DNA from: Streptomyces sp. NK08204
GTDB taxonomy: Bacteria; Actinomycetota; Actinomycetes; Streptomycetales; Streptomycetaceae
DNA length: 64,000 nucleotides
NCBI RefSeq assembly: GCF_020400585.1
Contig: NZ_JAINVF010000024.1
Span: 42,082-106,081, forward strand
Direction: 5' to 3'
The translations under genes were made by a program, and so were the position numbers. Below the pieces are notes generated by a model, which saw only the letters and a list, made by a program, of their open reading frames with translations, was not told the origin of the DNA and ran no database searches. Shown here piece after piece: positions 36,379 to 45,420 of the stretch (position 1 is the first letter of the stretch; each line of letters starts with the position of its first letter).

Positions 36379-36563
36379 GGCAACACTTCCAGACTTCTAA
36401 CCAGGGAACACGCCCTCGAATCACGTACTCCGGCATGGAGCGAGTGCGCGGGCCGCTCGATGGACGGCAGGGCCGCCGCTGTACACCCGTCGTGCCCCCG
36501 TATGCCCCCACCCTGCCTCCGTCTCACCCCCCGACACCCGTTACCTCGGCAGCCGTTGCCGGA

Positions 36564-36992
36564 TCAGTGGGGGACCGCCAGTTCGAACCAGACGGTCTTT
36601 CCGGTCACGCCGGGCCTGGTGCCCCAGCGGCGCGAGGAGCCGGCGACGAGCTGCAGGCCGCGTCCGTGCTCGTCCTCGAGGCGGGCGGCGCGTTCGTGCG
36701 GGAGGTCCGGGAGCGGGTCGGAGACCTCCACGAGCAGCGGGTCACCGAGCCCGGCCGGGCGCACCAGCCGTACGCCGATGGGGCCGGCGGCGTACCGCAG
36801 GGAGTTGGTGACCAGCTCGCTGACCAGCAGTGTGGTGAGGTCGGAGACGCAGTCGAGGTCCCAGCCGTGCAGTTGGCCGCGGACCGCAGCCCGAGCGGTG
36901 CGCACGGCGCCGGGTTCCGCGGGAAAGACCCACTCGGCGCGGTCGCCTTCGGTGTCGATCACGCCGATCACTTCCCAGGACAGCGAACCCAC
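36564..36992 (-). CDS. RsbW-like HATPase serine kinase
   Basis: This 142-residue GHKL-fold protein has LLVSELVTNSLRYAAG (N box) and DEHGRGLQLVAG (G2 box), and ends with GKTVWFELAVPH. Its C-terminal signature is very close to the HATPase domain of the phosphatase gene 185 bp downstream, so both may act on the same class of anti-sigma or anti-anti-sigma partner. It is likely transcribed in the same direction ahead of the phosphatase gene. Confidence 0.88.
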   Translation of the reverse strand: MGSLSWEVIGVIDTEGDRAEWVFPAEPGAVRTARAAVRGQLHGWDLDCVSDLTTLLVSELVTNSLRYAAGPIGVRLVRPAGLGDPLLVEVSDPLPDLPHERAARLEDEHGRGLQLVAGSSRRWGTRPGVTGKTVWFELAVPH

Positions 36993-37752
36993 CCCACGTC
37001 CGGTTTCGTGGGGTTAATGGGCACATACCCGATATTCCGGTTGTATTACCGCGCTGGGGTGTGCAGGAGGGCGCACTGTGGCACGAACGGCGTACGACAC
37101 GCACGCCCCGCGGCCGGGCCGGGCGGCCCGTTCGGCGCACTCCCCCGTTCGCCCGGTGTGCCCCCGGCTCTGTCGGCGTGGTCCCGCGCCGGGTCGTCCG
37201 GGCGATCTCGCGGACCGCCGGGACGTCCGGGCCGGGCCAGGGCATCTCCCGGAGCCGGTCGGGGGCGATGCACGGGGCGCAGCTCACCGGACTCCGCCTC
37301 GGCGCCGACTCTCGGAACACTCTGTGCTGTCGGTCCGCTACTCCACATGCGCGGGTGCCGACCACCGGTCGGACAGTTCTGCGGGCGACGGAGTCTCGTC
37401 CCGGACCGCCCAGGCGCGTCGCCGTCCCGGCGCGGCATCGGTCACCGGGTCGAGGAGGGCCGGCCCGCACGCACCCGCCGAGCGGCTTGGGCCTTGCTCA
37501 TCTGACGGTCGGTCATGACCGTCACCAGCGCCCGACAGGCCGTCACCACAGGGGCGTGGGCGCTCCCGCCCACTCGCGCCATGTCCCTCGGCACGGCCGC
37601 CACGGCTGACTCGGCCGGCGGCCCGGCAGGGACGGCATGATCTGCCGCATGCCCTCCGCGAGCCCGGACGGGATCTGCGTCATCCGCCGTGCGGGAAACC
37701 CCACGGAGAGCCGGAGGGCCGTTCCCAGGGCACGGTGATGTGTTCAGGCGAC
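36993..37752. other. 760-bp region without a supported gene
   Basis: Frames up to 180 residues occur on both strands but all are Arg/Pro/Gly-rich shadows without a fold pattern. No hairpin terminator or regulatory repeat stands out. It may hold an unrecognised short gene or decayed sequence. Confidence 0.4.
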
Positions 37753-38148
37753 TCAGACGAGCACGCCGTCGGCCTTCAGGTCGTCGAAGAGCATCTGGTC
37801 GACCGGCGGCACCAGGTCCCGGTCGGCGTACGAGAACCAGGCCATCTCCTCGATCTCGCTGCTCGGCGTCAGGTCTCCCTGGTACTCGGCGGTGTAGCAG
37901 GCCATCCGCACCACTGTGCCGTCCGGGAGCCCGGGATCCCCTGCCTCGTACGTCCCCGCGTGGACGACCGTCTTCGGATCCAGCAGGACCGTCAGCTCCT
38001 CCTCGACCTCGCGCACCAGGGTCTCCAGGTCGCTCTCGACCCCCTCCCTCTTGCCGCCCGGGACGTAGAAGACGTCCTTTCCGCGCGGACGTGCGCACAG
38101 GATCCGGCCGCCCTCGATCCGCACCCAGGCCACCGTGTCGATCAGCAC
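37753..38148 (-). CDS. Nudix hydrolase
   Basis: This Nudix-fold pyrophosphohydrolase is about 131 residues long. The Nudix box reads GGKREGVESDLETL followed by VREVEEEL, keeping the G-x5-E and REVxEE elements that bind metal and cleave the nucleoside diphosphate-X bond. GTG 38148 gives VLIDTVAWVRIEGGRIL, the usual first strand; the 70 residues from an earlier ATG look non-native. Substrates in this family range from dNTPs to NUDP-sugars and cannot be predicted here. Confidence 0.83.
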   Translation of the reverse strand: MLIDTVAWVRIEGGRILCARPRGKDVFYVPGGKREGVESDLETLVREVEEELTVLLDPKTVVHAGTYEAGDPGLPDGTVVRMACYTAEYQGDLTPSSEIEEMAWFSYADRDLVPPVDQMLFDDLKADGVLV

Positions 38149-38402
38149 CGGCTGAGCCCTCTTCCCTCTCGCCCCGAACCTGGCCGGGAACGACCCTATC
38201 CGGGCAGGAGGACCAGGCAGGAGTCGAGTCCGTCCGGCCGGCTCGGGGGGCGCGCCGCGGCGCGCGGCGAGCAGGCGGCCACGTCGGGCAGGGCGGGCAG
38301 GGCGGCTCCGACCACCACGATCCGTTCGGTCATGAGGCGGAGCCCTACGGGTGCGCACAGGAGGTCAGTTCTGGGCGCGGTCCCCTTCCCCGTTCCGGCA
38401 GC

Positions 38403-38594
38403 TCAGGTACGCGTGCCGTCGCCGTTCTGGCCGATGCGCTCGACCCAGTAGACCTGCTTGTGGCCGCGGTCGTCGAGGCTGTCGGCGATCTTCTGGGCCT
38501 CTGCCCGTGTCGCGTACCGGCCGACGCGGTATCGATTGCCGTTGTCGTCCTGCCGTATGACGATCCAGGGCAGCGCGACCGTGCCCTCACTCAT
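38403..38594 (-). CDS. SPOR-like small protein
   Basis: This 63-residue protein reads MSEGTVALPWIVIRQDDNG, then YRVGRYATRAEAQKIADSL and VYWVERIG. The pattern of a strand, a loop with RVGRYATRAEA and a closing strand resembles a SPOR peptidoglycan-binding repeat, although it has no signal peptide. ATG 38594 follows GGTGAGAG; earlier in-frame starts add a tail without resemblance. It appears to be a stand-alone cytoplasmic miniprotein of a type frequent in Streptomyces. Confidence 0.72.
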   Translation of the reverse strand: MSEGTVALPWIVIRQDDNGNRYRVGRYATRAEAQKIADSLDDRGHKQVYWVERIGQNGDGTRT

Positions 38595-38989
38595 GGCTCT
38601 CACCGCCCCTGTCGCTTCGTTTGACACCGCCCCACCTGCTTCCCCTCCCGGTTCCGCGCAGTGCGCCACCCAAGGAAACCGCAATCCGCATATGCCCGAG
38701 CGTACGCCCTACCTTCACGCAGCGAACTCGGCTTTTCACAAAGAGGTACGCAACCAGCCAGAACACCAGGGGCGCACGATGCCGAACACGCCCCGGTGCA
38801 TGACGCCGCCCACGGTCCGGAGCATGCCGGGCACACCGGGAGTCACCTGCGAGAACGGCCGGATTGCAACGGCGCCCGGACCGGACAGCAGGCCGCACGA
38901 CCGGGGTACGCGCCGCACGGGTGTGCGCTACCTCACGCGGAGCGGGCGATGCCTCGCGCGGGCGTGCGCTCCTTCGCCAGGAACGTGCG
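38595..38989. other. 395-bp intergenic region
   Basis: I see no supported gene. The stretch separates the 3' end of the GntR gene from the SPOR-like gene and is less GC-biased at codon third positions. No clear terminator hairpin was found. Confidence 0.4.
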
Positions 38990-39742
38990 CTATTTCACCG
39001 GCAGGTGGTACGCGACCCGGTAACGGTCGGCCGGGATCACCACGTCGGCGGTCTCCACCGGGCGGCCCGAGGCGTAGTACGTGCGCTGGACGACCATGAC
39101 CACATGGCCGGGGACGCCGCCCAGGAGGTGCAGTTCCTCGGCGAGGCCGGGGCGGGCGCCGACCTCCTCGGTGACGTTGTCCACGATGACATCGATGGCC
39201 CGCATGCGCTCGACCACGCCCATACCGCCGAGCGGGCCCTCCTCGGGCAGCATCACGGGGGTGCGGCCGGTCACGGCGAGGGGCTCCCAGGAGGTCGAGA
39301 GCATCATCGGCTCGCCGGACTCGCGGAAGAAGTACTTGGTGCGCATGACCCGGTCGCCGGGCTGGATCGCGAGCCGCTCGGCGATGGCGGCGCCGGCCTC
39401 GGTCTGCTCGCTGCTGGACTCCCAGGTGCCACGCGCCGAGTCATCTGCCTGCTCCTGCCGGAAAGGCGTGGCCCCCCCGGCCGGACGGTACCCGGAGCGG
39501 GCGACCCGCCGGGGCACGGGCAGCTCGCGCACGTACGTCCCCGAGCCGGAGCGGCCCTCGACCAGCCCTTCGGCCATCAGCACCTTGCGGGCCTCCAGCG
39601 CGACCGTGTCCGAGACGCCGTACTCCTCGCGGATGCGGGCCTGGGAGGGCAGGCGGGTGTGGGGCGGCAGTGAGCCGTCGACGATCTTCTTGCGGAGATC
39701 ACCCGCGACACGCAGGTAGGCCGGCTGCTCACCGAAAGTCAC
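38990..39742 (-). CDS. GntR-family regulator (HutC/UTRA subfamily)
   Basis: This 250-residue regulator has an N-terminal winged helix (residues 1-75: YLRVAGDLRKKIVDGSLP, LPSQARIREEYGVSDTVALE, EGLVEGRSGSGTYVRE) and a C-terminal UTRA ligand-binding domain (about 90-245). GTG 39742 follows GGGAG and yields MTFGEQPAYLRV. It diverges from the first biosynthetic gene at 40036 across 293 bp, so it could control the cluster. Equally it may be a conserved chromosomal gene at the cluster boundary. The ligand is unknown. Confidence 0.88.
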   Translation of the reverse strand: MTFGEQPAYLRVAGDLRKKIVDGSLPPHTRLPSQARIREEYGVSDTVALEARKVLMAEGLVEGRSGSGTYVRELPVPRRVARSGYRPAGGATPFRQEQADDSARGTWESSSEQTEAGAAIAERLAIQPGDRVMRTKYFFRESGEPMMLSTSWEPLAVTGRTPVMLPEEGPLGGMGVVERMRAIDVIVDNVTEEVGARPGLAEELHLLGGVPGHVVMVVQRTYYASGRPVETADVVIPADRYRVAYHLPVK

Positions 39743-39980
39743 TGGCCACTCCCATCGGTTTGTACAGACAGCAACAGACTGGCAACCGCGGGTTCTGCCG
39801 TGCAAGCAAAGGCCAGAGAATCACTCGATGTGATGACGGGGCGCCGGGGAAGGCTCTGCCCAGGCACTCTCTCCCCGCCCCGCGCTCAGGCCATGCGGAC
39901 GCGTTCCCCATGAATTTCGCTCCCGATGGAGTGCGGCGGCTCTCCGGGGTCTCTGTTTCGGGTGGAGGCCCTGGACTCCA

Positions 39981-40019
39981 CGCAACGGACACCCTCGCAA
40001 CGGACCTAACGCAACCGGA
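39981..40019. promoter_or_regulatory. Three direct repeats CGCAACGGAC upstream of the first ligase gene
   Basis: CGCAACGGAC occurs at 39981-39990 and 39996-40005 and a near copy CGCAACCGGA at 40010-40019. They have 15- and 14-bp periods and end just before the ribosome-binding site of the gene at 40036. Spaced direct repeats in such a place look like an activator or repressor site. I did not find the motif elsewhere in the cluster. Confidence 0.5.
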
Positions 40020-40035
40020 TAGGGAGAGCAACAGC

Positions 40036-41562
40036 ATGTGGCTGACTCAGCTGCTGGAGCGCAACCGGCAGTGCTTCGGCGACCGGGTGGCGCTGGCCGA
40101 CGCCCGGCGGTCGCTCACCTGGGCGGAACTGGCCCACCGGGCCGAGGCGCTGTCGGTGACCCTGGGTGCCCTGGGCGTGCGGCACGGCGACCGGGTCGCG
40201 GTGCTCTCGCGCGACCGGGTCGAGGTGCTGGAGACCTACTTCGCGCTCGGCCGGATCGGCGCCCTGTTCGTGCCGGTCGACCCCGCCCTGGTGCCCGGTG
40301 AGGTCGCCGAGATCACGGAGCACGCCAAGGTCGCCGGGATCATCGGCGAGAGCGAACTCCTCGAACGGCTCGACACCGCACCCGGCACGGCCGGCCCCGA
40401 CGCGCCCTGGCGGCTCTCCTTCGATGACTCCCGCCACCGGGACGCCGCCACCACGAGCCCCGCCGCGGCCCCCGCCTCGGCCGGCGAGGAGCCCGTCGTG
40501 CGGGCGGACGACCCGGTGGCCGTCCTGTACACCTCGGCGACGGCGGGGCACCCCAAGGGCGTCGTCGTGGACCACCGTTCGGTCAAGGACATCGCGCTCG
40601 GCTGGCTGGCGGTGGCCGCGCCGCCCGCGGAGGCCGTACTGGTCACCTGCTGCCCGCTGTTCCACGGGACGGTGGTGCTGACCCTCGCCCACCTCGCGGC
40701 CGGGACGACGGTGGTGATCCCTGGTTCGGACGCCCCGCCCAAGGACATCGTGGCGAGCGCCCAGCAGCACCGGGCCACCCACCTGTGGCTGGTGCCGGAG
40801 ACGCTGCGCGCCCTGCTGGACCACCTCGGCACACACGAGGACGCCGCCCTGCCGGACTCGCTCACCGAGGTCCTCTACGGAGCCGCCCCCATGCCGGTCG
40901 GACTGTACGCGGCAGCCGCCCGCACGCTCGGCTGCGGCTTCCGCCAGGTGTACGGGCTGACCGAGGCCGGCGGCCCGTTCGTCACCCTGGCGCCCGCCGA
41001 ACACCCGGACCCGCACGGCGACCTGCCCGACGCGCTGCCGGTCGGCCGGGTGATCCCCGGCATGTCGGTGCGCATCGCGGACGACGCGGGACGGCCGCTG
41101 CCGACCGGCGAGCGCGGCGAGATCCTGGTGCGCGGCGACGGCCGGATGCGCGGCTACTGGCGCGACCCCGCCGCCACCGACGAGGCACTGGTCACGGGCT
41201 GGCTGCGCACCGGCGACATCGGCCACCTCGACGAGACCGGCTGCCTGCACCTGCTCGACCGGAAGACGGACCTGATCATCCGGAACGGGCGCAACGTCTA
41301 CCCGGCCGAGATCGAGCGTGTGCTGCGCCGGCACCCCGCCGTCGCGGACACGGCCGTGGTCGGTGTCGCCGACCCGGTGGAAGGGGAGGTCCCCCTGGCC
41401 CTGGTCGTCCTGGCACCCGGCGCGCAGGTCTCCCGCGACGACATCATGAGCCATCTGGCCGCCCGGACGGCGGCGTACAAGACGCCGAAGGACGTGCAGA
41501 TCGTCGAGACCCTGCCGCGCAACTCCGCGGGGAAGGTGCAGAAGAGGCTCATCACCGCCTGA
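40036..41562 (+). CDS. AMP-dependent aryl/acyl ligase 1 (AntF-like)
   Basis: This 508-residue ANL-superfamily ligase activates a carboxylic acid as an acyl-AMP and passes it to a thiol (CoA or carrier protein). The P-loop reads YTSATAGHPKGVV, a variant of the usual SGTTG-PKG. YGLTEAGGPF is the A5 motif, LRTGDIG the A8 region and PRNSAGKVQK holds the catalytic lysine. ATG 40036 follows GGGAGAG. It is a close paralogue of the ligase at 50562-52037: both begin MWLTQLLERNRQCF and share long blocks. In the antimycin pathway a related ligase (AntF) loads anthranilate on the ACP AntG, so anthranilate or aminosalicylate is the leading substrate guess. It heads a two-gene plus-strand unit with the DAHP synthase. 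Confidence 0.88.
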   Translation: MWLTQLLERNRQCFGDRVALADARRSLTWAELAHRAEALSVTLGALGVRHGDRVAVLSRDRVEVLETYFALGRIGALFVPVDPALVPGEVAEITEHAKVAGIIGESELLERLDTAPGTAGPDAPWRLSFDDSRHRDAATTSPAAAPASAGEEPVVRADDPVAVLYTSATAGHPKGVVVDHRSVKDIALGWLAVAAPPAEAVLVTCCPLFHGTVVLTLAHLAAGTTVVIPGSDAPPKDIVASAQQHRATHLWLVPETLRALLDHLGTHEDAALPDSLTEVLYGAAPMPVGLYAAAARTLGCGFRQVYGLTEAGGPFVTLAPAEHPDPHGDLPDALPVGRVIPGMSVRIADDAGRPLPTGERGEILVRGDGRMRGYWRDPAATDEALVTGWLRTGDIGHLDETGCLHLLDRKTDLIIRNGRNVYPAEIERVLRRHPAVADTAVVGVADPVEGEVPLALVVLAPGAQVSRDDIMSHLAARTAAYKTPKDVQIVETLPRNSAGKVQKRLITA

Positions 41563-41607
41563 GTTCGAGCCGGCCTGAATTCGTATTCACCTGGAGGCCC
41601 TTCCGTC

Positions 41608-42858
41608 ATGCACGCCGCCCCGCTGCTCGCGCCGAGGCGCCAACCGCTGTGGACACCCGCGGACTGGCGCCGCCGTCCGGCCACGCAGATGCCCGACTGG
41701 CCGGACGCGCAGCTGCTCCGCAGAGTCCGCGCCCGGCTTGCCGCCGCCGCCCCGCTCGTGGCGCCGCACGAGGTCCTCGACCTGCGGCGGCTGCTGTCGC
41801 GGGCCGCCCACGCCGACGCCTTCGTCATCCAGCTCGGCGACTGCGCCGAGACCTTCGACACGCCCGAGTTCGCCGGGACGGCCGCTCGGGTGCACCTGCT
41901 GCACAGCGCGGCCCGCACCGTCGAGCGGGCGCTGCACCGCCCGGCGATCCCCATCGGTCGGATCGCCGGTCAGTACGCCAAGCCGCGCTCCTCCCCCACC
42001 GAGAAGGTCGGCGACCTCGTACTGCCCTCTTTCCGCGGGCACTTGGTGAACGACCCGGCGCCCGATCCCGCGGCCCGCGTCCCCGACGCCATGCGCCTGC
42101 TCCAGGGCCACCGGCATGCCAGTGACGTACTCGGCCTGCTGCGGGAGCTGGCGGCTTCGGGCATGGCCATGCCGGGAACGCTGGCCAGTAGCGCGCCCGC
42201 CGTCTGGACGAGCCACGAGGCGCTGGTGCTCGACTACGAGGAACCGTTCGTGCGCCGCGACCCCGCCACCGGCCTGTGGTGCCTGACGTCGACCCATCTG
42301 CCGTGGATCGGCGCGCGCACCTGCGACCCGGACGGCGCGCATGTGCGCTTCCTGTCGGGCGTGGCCAACCCGGTCGGGGTGAAGGTCGGCCCGGACACCG
42401 ACCCGGAGCAGCTGGCCGCACTGTGCGCCCGGCTCGACCCGGGGCACCAGCCCGGCCGGCTGGTGCTGATCTCCCGTATGGGCGCCGAGCGGGTGCGTAC
42501 GGTGCTCCCGCCGCTCGTGGCGGCGGTGGCGCGGCTCGGGCATCCGGTGGTGTGGGTGTGCGACCCGGTGCACGGGAACACCTTCACCAGCGCCACGGGG
42601 CACAAGACCCGGCACACCGACACCATCGGCGAGGAGATCCGCGGGTTCTTCGCGGCGGTCCGGGAAGCCCGTGGCTGGCCGGGCGGCGTGCACCTGGAGG
42701 CCACCCACGCCGATGTGACCGAATGCCTCGGCGGTTGCCCCGCCGTGGCCGAGGGCGATCTGCCGCTGCGCTACGAGACCGCGTGCGACCCGCGCCTCAA
42801 CGGCGCGCAGACCGCCCAGGTCATGGAGCTGGTGGCCGAGCTGTGCGGGGCGGGCTGA
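41608..42858 (+). CDS. Class II DAHP synthase (secondary-metabolism type)
   Basis: This 416-residue enzyme condenses phosphoenolpyruvate and erythrose-4-phosphate to DAHP, the first step of the shikimate pathway. Landmarks are FVIQLGDCAE, GRIAGQYAKPRSS, WIGARTCDPDGAHVRFL, CDPVHGNT and GGVHLEAT, which carry the substrate- and metal-binding residues of class II enzymes. It is somewhat shorter than the primary-metabolism AroH-type enzymes (about 450). Encoded within the cluster with an anthranilate synthase, it should raise chorismate supply for the product. It ends at a strong convergent hairpin terminator. Confidence 0.92.
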   Translation: MHAAPLLAPRRQPLWTPADWRRRPATQMPDWPDAQLLRRVRARLAAAAPLVAPHEVLDLRRLLSRAAHADAFVIQLGDCAETFDTPEFAGTAARVHLLHSAARTVERALHRPAIPIGRIAGQYAKPRSSPTEKVGDLVLPSFRGHLVNDPAPDPAARVPDAMRLLQGHRHASDVLGLLRELAASGMAMPGTLASSAPAVWTSHEALVLDYEEPFVRRDPATGLWCLTSTHLPWIGARTCDPDGAHVRFLSGVANPVGVKVGPDTDPEQLAALCARLDPGHQPGRLVLISRMGAERVRTVLPPLVAAVARLGHPVVWVCDPVHGNTFTSATGHKTRHTDTIGEEIRGFFAAVREARGWPGGVHLEATHADVTECLGGCPAVAEGDLPLRYETACDPRLNGAQTAQVMELVAELCGAG

Positions 42859-42876
42859 GCACGGTCCCGCGGATAC

Positions 42877-42919
42877 GGGTGAGGGCCGTCGGACCCAGAA
42901 GGTCCGGCGGCCCTCACCC
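42877..42919. terminator. Bidirectional terminator between convergent DAHP-synthase and oxygenase operons
   Basis: GGGTGAGGGCCGTCGGACC (42877-42895) pairs with the 19-nt arm 42901-42919 around a 5-nt loop, with one G-T pair. It lies 18 bp past the DAHP synthase stop and 70 bp beyond the oxygenase reductase stop. Confidence 0.82.
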
Positions 42920-42989
42920 GTTCAGCCGTTCTTCAGCTGTTCAGCCTTTCAGCCGTGCAGCCAGTCCGGTCGTGTCGGCCGGTCACCGC

Positions 42990-44123
42990 TCAGGCGTCGA
43001 AGTCGAGTTCGACCTCCGTCGACACGGCCCGCGCACGGCAGGCCAGTGTGTAGCCGCGGTCCAGCTCCTCCTGGCCGAGAGCGTACTGGCGGTCCATCTG
43101 CACGCTGCCGCACACGACCTTGGCGCGGCAGGTGCCGCACAGGCCGTCCCGGCAGGAGTACGGCGTCTCCGGCCGGGCCCGCAGCACGGCGTCCAGGACC
43201 ACGTTGTCCTCGGGTTCCATGGCGAACACGGTGGTCCGGCCGCTGAGCCGGGCGGTGATGCGCGCGTGGGCGGCCGGGGCGCTCCGGTCGACGGGCTCGG
43301 GGGCCTGCCTGCCGGGTTCGCCGTCGGTCGTGAAGAGTTCCAGGCGGATGCGGGAGGAGTCGGCGCCCCATTCCGCCAGGGTGCCCCGGACCCCCTCGAC
43401 CAGACCCCAGGGCCCGCACAGGTAGAAGTACGTGCCGTCGTCGGGCTCGGCGCCGAGGAGTTCCAGCAGTCTCGGCAGCCGCTCGGTGTCGATGCGTCCC
43501 GAGAGCAGCGTGGCCCCCTGCGTCTCCTGGGAGAGGACGTTCAGGACGAAGAACCGGTCGACGTAGGCGTCCTTCAGATCGGCCAGTTCGTCGGCGAGCA
43601 GCACCGACATCGAGGTCTGGTTGGCGTACACCAGCGAGACCCGGCACGCCGGGTCCTCGCGCAGCGCCGCCGCCGCCATGCTCAGCAGCGGTGTGATGCC
43701 ACTGCCGCCGGCGACGAGCACGTGGTGTGCGCCAGGGTGCTCGGCCAGCCGGAAGCCGCCGGTCGGCGGGCCGACCACGAGGGTGTCACCCGCGCCGAGC
43801 GAGGTCAGGGCGTACTCGCCGAAGCCGCCGTCCCCCAGACGCTTGACCACGATGCGCAGGCCGGCGTCGGGAGTCGGTGGCTGGGTGGGCGGGCTGCAGA
43901 TCGAGTAGCTGCGGCGGATCTCCTTGCCGTCGGGGCCGCCGAGGAAGTGCCGGACCGTCAGGTGCTGGCCCGCCCGGTGGGCGAACGTGTCCGTCAGGTC
44001 CCTGGGCACGTCCAGGCTGATCGCGACGGCGTCGTCGGTGAGTTTGTCCACCGCCGTGACCCGCAGCTGGTGGAATCCCGTCGCACGGCGTGAGATCGTC
44101 GGGGTTTCGTTGCTGTCCTTCAA
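42990..44123 (-). CDS. PaaE/AntL-like oxygenase reductase (FAD, NAD(P)H, 2Fe-2S)
   Basis: This 377-residue flavoprotein reductase supplies electrons to the di-iron oxygenase. The FAD site has RRSYSIC (about residue 70), the NAD(P)H site AGGSGITPLLSMA (about 130), and the C-terminal plant-type ferredoxin domain YSCRDGLCGTCRAKV plus a last cysteine in TLAC. TTG 44123 is taken as start because GGAGACAGG lies upstream and an in-frame stop closes the earlier frame. It is the last gene of the six-gene minus operon mmpL-paaA-B-C-D-E. In antimycin biosynthesis the same role is played by AntL. Confidence 0.9.
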   Translation of the reverse strand: MKDSNETPTISRRATGFHQLRVTAVDKLTDDAVAISLDVPRDLTDTFAHRAGQHLTVRHFLGGPDGKEIRRSYSICSPPTQPPTPDAGLRIVVKRLGDGGFGEYALTSLGAGDTLVVGPPTGGFRLAEHPGAHHVLVAGGSGITPLLSMAAAALREDPACRVSLVYANQTSMSVLLADELADLKDAYVDRFFVLNVLSQETQGATLLSGRIDTERLPRLLELLGAEPDDGTYFYLCGPWGLVEGVRGTLAEWGADSSRIRLELFTTDGEPGRQAPEPVDRSAPAAHARITARLSGRTTVFAMEPEDNVVLDAVLRARPETPYSCRDGLCGTCRAKVVCGSVQMDRQYALGQEELDRGYTLACRARAVSTEVELDFDA

Positions 44124-44146
44124 TCGCCTGTCTCCATGCCGTGTCG

Positions 44147-44644
44147 TCACGTCGCTCTCATGTGCGCGAAGGTCTCGCGGCAGGCCGTGCACACCAGGAT
44201 CGACTGGCACCGGGTCGCACCGAACGCACTCTGCGGGCGGGTCGCCGCGGAGCCGCAGTTCGGGCAGGGCACGCCGATCCCGATGCGGACAGGCAGGGGC
44301 GCGCCGGCCGGTCCCGGTGGCGCGATGCCGTTCTCGGCCAGCTTGCGCAGGCCGTCGGTGCTGATCCAGTCGGTGGTCCAGGCGGGCGAGAGCACCTGTC
44401 GCACCCGCCCGTCCGGATGCCCGCACCCGGCCAGCACGGCCCGGATCGAGCCGTGGATGGTCTCCATCGCCGGGCAGCCGGTGTACGTCGGCGTGATGGT
44501 GACCTCCACGACGCCGTCGTCCGCGAGTGCCACGTCCCGGATCACCCCCAGGTCGCCCAGGGAGATCAGTGGGAGTTCCGGGTCGGGAACCGCCTCGACA
44601 AGCCTTCTGACCTCGTCCACCGCGCTGCGGGTAGCCGTGGTCAC
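44147..44644 (-). CDS. PaaD/AntK-like oxygenase assembly subunit
   Basis: This 165-residue protein has an N-terminal MIP18/DUF59-type domain (VPDPELPLISLGDLGVI, TPTYTGCPAMETI) and a C-terminal cysteine cluster (CPNCGS and CTAC) that should bind zinc or iron-sulfur. PaaD is needed for phenylacetyl-CoA epoxidase function in vivo, probably as a metallocluster maturation factor. GTG 44644 overlaps the paaC-like stop (GTGA). Confidence 0.9.
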   Translation of the reverse strand: MTTATRSAVDEVRRLVEAVPDPELPLISLGDLGVIRDVALADDGVVEVTITPTYTGCPAMETIHGSIRAVLAGCGHPDGRVRQVLSPAWTTDWISTDGLRKLAENGIAPPGPAGAPLPVRIGIGVPCPNCGSAATRPQSAFGATRCQSILVCTACRETFAHMRAT

Positions 44645-45420
44645 CAGCTCGCTCCCGGGTACTGGCGGTGCACCGCCTGCAGCTCCGCCACCAGCGGGGC
44701 GAACGCCTCGGTGTGCAGCCCCTCCCGGCCGCCGCCCGCCCGCCAGCGGGGGGCGGGAACCGTCAGCCCCGCCTCGCTGAGCACGGCGCCCACGGACTCG
44801 TCCCACTCGGCGCGCAGCCGCGCCGGGTCGACACCGGTGCCGTCGCCGTCGAGCCGTCGTACCAGCTCGTCGCTGTCGAACAGCTCGGCCACGTACGGCC
44901 AGACCTGGTCGAGCCCCGCCTGCATCCGGCGGTGGCTCTCCTCGGTGCCGGCGCCCAGGCGGACGGCCCACTGCCCGGCGTGCAGACAGTGGTAGGCCAC
45001 CTCCTTGGACGCCTTGGCGGCGAGCCCGGCGAGTACGGCGTCGGCCGACTCCTCCAGCGCGGTGTACAGCAGCCGGGTGTAGTGGGCGAAGACCAGCTGA
45101 CGGGCGATGGACAGGCCGAAGTCGCCGTTCGGGATCTCCACCAGCAGGGCGTTGCGGAACTGCCGTTCGGTGCGGGTGTAGGCGAGGTCGTCCTCGCTGC
45201 GGCCCGTGCCGTCCAGCTCGCCCGCGTAGCCGAGCAGGGTGCGGGCGTGTCCGAGCAGGTCCAGGGCGATGTTGGCCATCGCCAGGTCCTCCTCGATGGT
45301 GGGTGCTCGGGTCACCCACTCGCACAGCCGCTGGCTGAGGATCAGCGCGTCGTCCCCGAGGCGCAGCGCGTACGCGGCGATGTCCGCTGCCGTCACCGCC
45401 TCTACGGCCTCAACTGTCAT
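44641..45420 (-). CDS. PaaC/AntJ-like structural subunit of di-iron oxygenase
   Basis: This 259-residue ferritin-like protein partners the catalytic PaaA-like subunit. It has the PaaC hallmarks LRLGDDALILSQRLCEWVTR, PTIEEDLAMANIALDLLGHA and a long alpha-helical body, with KEVAYHCLHAGQWAVRLG towards the end. Like other PaaC proteins it probably keeps the four-helix scaffold without a catalytic iron pair. The start overlaps paaB by 11 nt and the stop overlaps paaD. Confidence 0.92.
   Translation of the reverse strand: MTVEAVEAVTAADIAAYALRLGDDALILSQRLCEWVTRAPTIEEDLAMANIALDLLGHARTLLGYAGELDGTGRSEDDLAYTRTERQFRNALLVEIPNGDFGLSIARQLVFAHYTRLLYTALEESADAVLAGLAAKASKEVAYHCLHAGQWAVRLGAGTEESHRRMQAGLDQVWPYVAELFDSDELVRRLDGDGTGVDPARLRAEWDESVGAVLSEAGLTVPAPRWRAGGGREGLHTEAFAPLVAELQAVHRQYPGASW

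Noticed and set aside
37046..37609. Possible genes in the 760-bp gap
   Set aside because: All frames are Arg/Pro-rich, overlap each other on both strands and show no domain pattern or ribosome-binding site.
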